A stretch of DNA of 10,336 nt from Candidatus Firestonebacteria bacterium RIFOXYA2_FULL_40_8 (lineage in GTDB: Bacteria; Oederibacteriota; D2-FULL-39-29): NCBI GenBank assembly GCA_001778355.1, contig MFGS01000024.1:1-10336 (forward strand). Direction: 5' to 3'. The notes beneath the pieces are model-generated. The model was given only the letters and a program-made list of their open reading frames with translations, was not told the DNA's origin and did no database searches. This document shows positions 6,345 through 10,336 of this stretch, piece after piece. Every line of letters starts with the position of its first letter. The first letter of the stretch is position 1. The translations under genes were made by a program, and so were the position numbers.

Positions 6345-8536
6345 AAAGGATTCGTAAGTATATAATAGGAAGTTTTATTGCCGTACTATTCCTATTGCCT
6401 TTTTCTGGTTTTGCGCAGAGTTTCTCGTCTGACGGCGGCTCTACGGATATTTTGATGTTCAAACAAAACTATGAAAAGTCGCTCAAGGAAAGTATAGAAG
6501 GCGTTTTACTTAGAACCCTCGGTCCCGATAAATCGACGGTCACGGTCTCCGTGGATGTTACCTCTGATATCGAAACAAAACAGAAAATAACCTACACCAA
6601 GACGTCCGATGATGATTCGGAAGGTTTTCTTGTTCCCGGAATACCGATGCCTCCGGGGTTGAAAGCTCCAAAAAATGAAGAAAAATTTGTATCGGTGGCA
6701 AAGCCCAAGATTACGATGGTGCAGGTAATGCTTCTTCTTGACGAATCCATAGAAGCTAAAGTTTCCGAAAGTTTAAAAGATACAATTGAGAAAACCGTTG
6801 GTCTACCGAAAGCCAACCAGAAGATTGAAATAAAGAAGATGAAGTTTGCTTCTTCGAGTAAAGCTTTCTTTGAAACAAACAAAACAACTTTACTGGTTCT
6901 GTTGATAATCGTCGCTATCATAGCTTTCTTATTCGGACCGGTAAGGTCTCTTATGAAAAATTTCTCCAAGTCCATGGTAGACGGAAAAGGCAGGGAGATA
7001 AGTATTGATATGGGTGCCGGCCAGGGCGGGAATCCTCTTGGCGGAGCACCCGGAGCTCCGGGTCAGATTGCGCAAGGCGGGCCTATGACTGCCGGGGCGC
7101 TTTCGGCTATGGCCGGAGGGGAAAAACTCATAGAAGGCGGCAGCGGCGCTACTTTCTCTCTTGAAAAAAACGGTGAAGTTAAAATATTTAAACCTTTCTC
7201 TTTTATTAAAAAAGCCAATATGCAAAATCTGGTGTATCTTATTCAGCAGGAACCGCCGGAGATTGTTTCTCTTATAATGACTTATTTAAGCCAGGAAGAA
7301 GCGGCCGAGGTTATGTCCGCGCTTCCGCTTGAACAGCAGGCCAAGGTAGCTCTTGCGATGGCACAGGTAAAACAGGCGACCGCGGAGAGCGTTATCAAGG
7401 CCGAGGAAGAAATAAAAAGAAAGATAGACTTTCTGGTCGGCGGCGTGGAAAGATTCATCGGAATACTTGACCGTTTGGATAAAACGACCAGAGATGAGAT
7501 CCTGGAAGCTCTGGAAAAAGAAAGTCCTGCGCTTGCGGAAAAGATCAGAAAAGAAGTATTTGCTTTCGAAAATGTTGCGGACCTGGAAGATGCCGCTTTA
7601 CAGCTGGTACTCCGCGAAATAAAAACGGATGTGCTGGCTAAAGGTTTGACCAGCGCGCCTGTGGAGATAGTTGAGAAGGTAAAAAAGAATATATCGTCCG
7701 GCGCACAAACCCTGCTCCAGGAGGAAATGAATCTTGTCGGCTATCTGACTCCGATGCAAATAGAAGAAGAGCGCGCAAAAATAGTCAACAGTATCAAGAA
7801 GCTTGAAAAAGAGGGTAAGATTTCCCTGGGCAAGGGTAAAAAAAGGCGTATGGATAAAATAGGCCGCATTGAAAAATTGGATGCGAGCTTGATAAAAAAT
7901 GAAGATGAGCAGGCGACCGCAGATGAAGCCGCCGTTAGCGGGGAGAATGCTCCGGAACGGACTGATTTCTCGGAAAAGAAAGTAGGCATAAAGGACTATG
8001 AAGGAAAAAACACCGGCAAAGTGCTTTCAATGGTGAATATCTTCCGGCAGGTGGAAAACACTGCAGAGAAGCCGGTAACGGGGAAAGCTGAAGGTGTAGT
8101 TGCAGAAGAAAAGGAAGGGTTGTTTGTCTCGAAGAAAGCAAGTACCGGAGGACAGAGGACGGAGGACGGAAGTCGGAGGTTGAGCGACAGCGAAATCCGC
8201 CAACGCTCTGTGGCGGAACAGAGGACAGAGGGCGGAGGTCAGAAACCGGTAGCTGCGGCGAGAGGGTCTGAGGATATGACCACTGTATACAATAGAGGAA
8301 TTACCGCCTATAAAGAAAAAAGATTTGATGACGCAATAAAGGATTTTCAAAAATGTCTGGCGTTAAATCCAAATCTCTGGCAGATATATCAGTATATCGG
8401 AAATTGCTTTTACGCAAAGAAAAACCTGGTGGAGACCGTGCGGGCCTATCAGAAATCATTAAGTATTAATCCGAATAACCCGCAGCTCATGACGTGGATG
8501 AAAGATTATAACGCAAGAAACAAGACGGCCCTTTAG
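6341..8536 (+). CDS. FliF-FliG fusion protein with C-terminal TPR domain, second paralogue
   Basis: This 731-residue protein has the same plan as its upstream neighbour. It has a signal peptide (1-25, after SGFA), a FliF RBM3-like periplasmic domain (26-180; YEKSLKESIEGVLLRTLGPDK, then ITMVQVMLLLDES and IEIKKMKFA), a membrane helix (182-204), a Gly/Pro/Ala-rich linker (225-270), and FliG middle and C-terminal domains (287-495). FliG hallmarks include EPPEIVSLIMTYLSQEEAAEVMSALP, LVGGVERFIGILDRLD and VFAFENVADLEDAALQLVLREI. The FliG torque-helix Arg (DDR) is replaced by Ala. A short motif ending in EKPV (about 547-579) matches the C-terminus of the first paralogue. Beyond that come a repeat-encoded insert (about 603-636) and two TPR units (646-713; AYKEKRFDDAIKDFQKCLAL, then NCFYAKKNLVETVRAYQKSL). 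The ATG overlaps the upstream stop (ATGA), with GGAG five bases before it. It probably sits in the inner membrane as a ring with its FliG part in the cytoplasm. Confidence 0.88.
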   Translation: MKRIRKYIIGSFIAVLFLLPFSGFAQSFSSDGGSTDILMFKQNYEKSLKESIEGVLLRTLGPDKSTVTVSVDVTSDIETKQKITYTKTSDDDSEGFLVPGIPMPPGLKAPKNEEKFVSVAKPKITMVQVMLLLDESIEAKVSESLKDTIEKTVGLPKANQKIEIKKMKFASSSKAFFETNKTTLLVLLIIVAIIAFLFGPVRSLMKNFSKSMVDGKGREISIDMGAGQGGNPLGGAPGAPGQIAQGGPMTAGALSAMAGGEKLIEGGSGATFSLEKNGEVKIFKPFSFIKKANMQNLVYLIQQEPPEIVSLIMTYLSQEEAAEVMSALPLEQQAKVALAMAQVKQATAESVIKAEEEIKRKIDFLVGGVERFIGILDRLDKTTRDEILEALEKESPALAEKIRKEVFAFENVADLEDAALQLVLREIKTDVLAKGLTSAPVEIVEKVKKNISSGAQTLLQEEMNLVGYLTPMQIEEERAKIVNSIKKLEKEGKISLGKGKKRRMDKIGRIEKLDASLIKNEDEQATADEAAVSGENAPERTDFSEKKVGIKDYEGKNTGKVLSMVNIFRQVENTAEKPVTGKAEGVVAEEKEGLFVSKKASTGGQRTEDGSRRLSDSEIRQRSVAEQRTEGGGQKPVAAARGSEDMTTVYNRGITAYKEKRFDDAIKDFQKCLALNPNLWQIYQYIGNCFYAKKNLVETVRAYQKSLSINPNNPQLMTWMKDYNARNKTAL
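8147..8245 (+). repeat. Heptamer tandem repeat flanking a hairpin, inside the fusion gene
   Basis: Five heptamers (GGAGGAC, AGAGGAC, GGAGGAC, GGAAGTC, GGAGGTT; 8147-8181) are followed by a spacer and a perfect inverted repeat, TCCGCCA (8196-8202) and TGGCGGA (8211-8217). Four more heptamers follow (ACAGAGG, ACAGAGG, GCGGAGG, TCAGAAA; 8218-8245). The block is 99 bases, an exact multiple of three, and reads as an Arg/Gly/Ser/Glu-rich linker between the FliG-like and TPR domains. The base pattern is that of intergenic short tandem repeats, so it is probably an in-frame insertion of a repetitive element. Confidence 0.75.
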
Positions 8537-8544
8537 AGCCGTCG

Positions 8545-8576
8545 GATGCTTGGACGCTCAGATGCTTAGATGCTTG
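8545..8576 (+). repeat. Four tandem octamers downstream of the fusion gene
   Basis: GATGCTTG, GACGCTCA, GATGCTTA and GATGCTTG follow one another without gaps. The block begins nine bases after the stop codon of the second fusion gene. It is non-coding, and its function is unknown. Confidence 0.65.
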
Positions 8577-8680
8577 GCAAGAAGGAAACTAAAACAGGGA
8601 CTTGGTAAAAACAATAGCTGATAACTTATATCGAATAGCGAACAGAGGAAAAGATAAATTATGGAGTTGTTTTTAATTAG

Positions 8681-8708
8681 AAATCAGTTATTAGTTATTA
8701 GAAATTGG
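8681..8708 (+). repeat. AT-rich heptamers before the coiled-coil gene
   Basis: AAATCAG, TTATTAG, TTATTAG and AAATTGG form four in-phase heptamers that run into the ribosome binding site of the next gene. The two central units are identical; the outer ones are degenerate. The rest of the 182-base gap (8537-8718) shows no convincing promoter or terminator. Confidence 0.5.
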
Positions 8709-8718
8709 AGGAACGACC

Positions 8719-10336
8719 GTGGCTGATGACATGGGCTTACCGCCTATGCCGGAAGGCGAAGAGAAACAAAATGGCGGACCGGCTTTGCCGGATTTTCCTG
8801 CTGATATTTCGGGGACAGGCTTGCCTTCACCTGATGTAAATTTTCCTCTTGAGACTCCTGCTATGGAAATGCCTTCTGCTTTGTCTGCGGATATTCCCGG
8901 GAATATTGAATCTGAAGTTAAAACAGAAAATCCCCTCCTGGACAATGCTTTCTTTAAGACACCTGTTTCCCTTCAAAGAGAAAAAGATCTTGCTGACAAG
9001 CTTGTAACAACACAGAGCAATTTGCAGAAAAAAGAAATTGAGATTAATGAAATAAAAGAAAAACTGGAGAGAGAGCTGGAAGAATCAAGAGTAAAATTTG
9101 ACGCGCAAAAGCAGGAACTCAAAAAAGAAATAGATACTTACAGGGATAAACTTTCCAAAGAAAAAGAACAGTGGAATAAGGTAGTTACCGAAAAAGAAAA
9201 TGAGGTAAGACGTATCCGTGAGTCCTTAAACGGAAAAGACCGGCAGGTAAATGATAAAATAATGGAAGTGGAAGCTGAAATAAAAAGTAAAATTAGCAGG
9301 GAACATTCCCGTCTGGCTGAGGAAAAAAAGACTCTTGAGAAAAAGAATAATGAACTGGAAAGCCGGCTTAAGGAAATAGAAGGCGGCTGGAAGAAAAAAG
9401 AACAGGAAGTCAGGGATCTTCAGGAAAAAGCGTTAAACGAACTCAAAAATGCCGAGGAACGGCTTCAGGAAGAACGCGAAAAGACCTGGTTGAAGACCTT
9501 AAAGGCCAAAGAGGAAGAGATAAATTCCCTTAAAGTTGAGCTAACCCTTCAGGAATCCAAAATCCGCGCGGTCCTCGAAAGAAAGCTGGAAGAAGTAAAA
9601 GATATTGAGGAAAAAGCCGGAAAAACCATTAAAGATAAGTCCGAGCAGATCGGAAAAGAGAAAGAAAATATTCTCGAAGTACTTGCGGCGCGGGAAAAAG
9701 AGATTAATACTCTTAAGGAAGCTTTTGCCGACAGAGAAAAATACCTGGCGGGGAAGGTGGAAGAAGCGGAGATGGACGGCAAGCTCGCGCTGGCTAAGTT
9801 TGATCAGGAACTGAAAGAAAGGGAAAAAAATCTCTGGGTGGAGCGCGAAGAATGGATTACGGTATTAAAGACCCAGTTTAAAGAAAAAGAGCGGGAATTG
9901 AAAGAACAGCTTGGAAAAGACAGGGCTTTCCTTGAGAACAAAGAGCTTGAATTGAAAGCTGCTTTTGAAAATGAAAAAGAAGGTTTGAAAGAACTGCTTG
10001 AGAAAGAAAGAATTGTTCTTAAGAACAAAGAGCAGGAAGTCAAAGCTGCTTTAGAAAAAGAAAAATCGGATTTGAAAGAGCAATTGGAAAAAGAAAAAGC
10101 CGGTTTTAGAGAACTACTTGAGAAAGATAGAGCTCTCCTCAAGGTCAGAGATCAGGAACTGAAAGAGACTTTCGAAAAAGACAAAGCGGGTTTGAAGGAA
10201 AAAGAAAATTCGTTTGGACGTGAACGGGATAAACTGCTCGAGCTTTTAAACGCTAAGGACGGGGAAATTAAGGCGTTAAATGCGGAGTTTAAGAAAACTT
10301 TAGACAGCCGTGAAAAAGAATTTGAAATATTGCATA
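8719..10336 (+). CDS. Long coiled-coil protein, unknown function, 3' end cut by window edge
   Basis: I do not recognise a family. The visible 539 codons start at GTG with GGAGGA six bases upstream (8707-8712). Residues 1 to about 85 are Pro-, Gly- and acid-rich and probably disordered (GLPPMPEGEE, PSPDVNFPLETPAMEMPSAL). From about residue 90 (LQREKDLADKL) to the edge the protein is one almost unbroken Glu/Lys/Leu heptad coiled coil with few helix breakers. A diverged 29-residue repeat lies near residues 395-492. There is no signal peptide or membrane helix, so it is probably cytoplasmic. It follows the fusion operon on the same strand after 182 bases and may be a structural or scaffold partner. 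Similarity to SMC-like or myosin-like proteins in a search would be expected from composition alone and would not show function. The frame stays open to the last base. Confidence 0.85.
   Translation, partial: MADDMGLPPMPEGEEKQNGGPALPDFPADISGTGLPSPDVNFPLETPAMEMPSALSADIPGNIESEVKTENPLLDNAFFKTPVSLQREKDLADKLVTTQSNLQKKEIEINEIKEKLERELEESRVKFDAQKQELKKEIDTYRDKLSKEKEQWNKVVTEKENEVRRIRESLNGKDRQVNDKIMEVEAEIKSKISREHSRLAEEKKTLEKKNNELESRLKEIEGGWKKKEQEVRDLQEKALNELKNAEERLQEEREKTWLKTLKAKEEEINSLKVELTLQESKIRAVLERKLEEVKDIEEKAGKTIKDKSEQIGKEKENILEVLAAREKEINTLKEAFADREKYLAGKVEEAEMDGKLALAKFDQELKEREKNLWVEREEWITVLKTQFKEKERELKEQLGKDRAFLENKELELKAAFENEKEGLKELLEKERIVLKNKEQEVKAALEKEKSDLKEQLEKEKAGFRELLEKDRALLKVRDQELKETFEKDKAGLKEKENSFGRERDKLLELLNAKDGEIKALNAEFKKTLDSREKEFEILH
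9901..10194 (+). repeat. 29-residue coiled-coil repeats (87-base period)
   Basis: Three diverged units of 29 residues begin KEQLGKDRAFL (9901-9987), KELLEKERIVL (9988-10074) and RELLEKDRALL (10108-10194). Eleven residues (KEQLEKEKAGF, 10075-10107) lie between the second and third. Each unit ends in a form of (E/D)K-x2-L. The repeats suggest the coil lengthened by internal duplication. Confidence 0.65.

Noticed and set aside
8524..8543. GACGGC and GCCGTC hairpin over the stop codon of the second fusion gene, as a terminator
   Set aside because: The six-base stem is real, but the 8-base loop contains the stop codon and no T run follows, so an intrinsic terminator is not supported.
8147..8708. 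CRISPR array
   Set aside because: Repeat units are 7-8 bases, directly abutting and without unique spacers.
9549..10142. Minus-strand Ser/Phe-rich open frames opposite the coiled-coil gene
   Set aside because: The antisense of Lys/Glu codons gives Phe/Ser/Leu-rich frames automatically; the plus frame is open throughout and has a good start.

Overview
This window looks like chromosomal DNA from an uncultured, probably Gram-negative (diderm) bacterium of moderate GC content. It uses TTG and GTG starts freely and carries short heptamer and octamer tandem repeats in and between genes. The style recalls genomes of candidate phyla such as Elusimicrobiota or Omnitrophota, but that is only an impression; nothing in the window fixes the taxonomy. 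There are no rRNA or tRNA genes, CRISPR arrays, transposases or phage genes.

Layout. Positions 1-3565 hold a leftward chemotaxis operon, transcribed cheW, cheY, cheA, then a methyl-accepting chemotaxis protein (MCP) cut by the left edge. Its genes are joined by ATGA and TAATG junctions, except for a 141-base gap between cheY and cheA that carries two related hairpins. Positions 3566-3957 are a divergent control region with one promoter facing each way; the rightward one is a perfect sigma-70 type consensus. Positions 3958-8536 are a tightly coupled rightward operon: an ExeA/GspA-type AAA+ ATPase, then two tandem paralogues that each fuse the periplasmic ring-building domain and second membrane helix of FliF to the middle and C-terminal domains of the rotor protein FliG. 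The second paralogue also has a C-terminal TPR region behind a heptamer-repeat insert. After a 182-base gap with more short repeats comes a long coiled-coil protein (8719 onward) that runs off the right edge.

How the parts may work together. The chemotaxis proteins make up a receptor, adaptor, kinase and response regulator. Facing them is not a normal flagellar operon but a reduced ring: signal peptide, one periplasmic RBM3-like domain, one membrane helix, and a FliG-like cytoplasmic layer made as one polypeptide, in two versions. The AAA+ ATPase resembles those that assemble envelope secretion rings. I infer a chemotaxis-linked envelope machine (motility, polarity or secretion) derived from the flagellar MS-ring and C-ring. 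The key Arg of the FliG C-terminal motif is not conserved, so torque generation is not assured. This fused ring pair beside a che operon is the most notable thing here. A second oddity is that the first fusion gene has no ATG, GTG or TTG at its evident start and must use CTG or ATC, or carry a base error.
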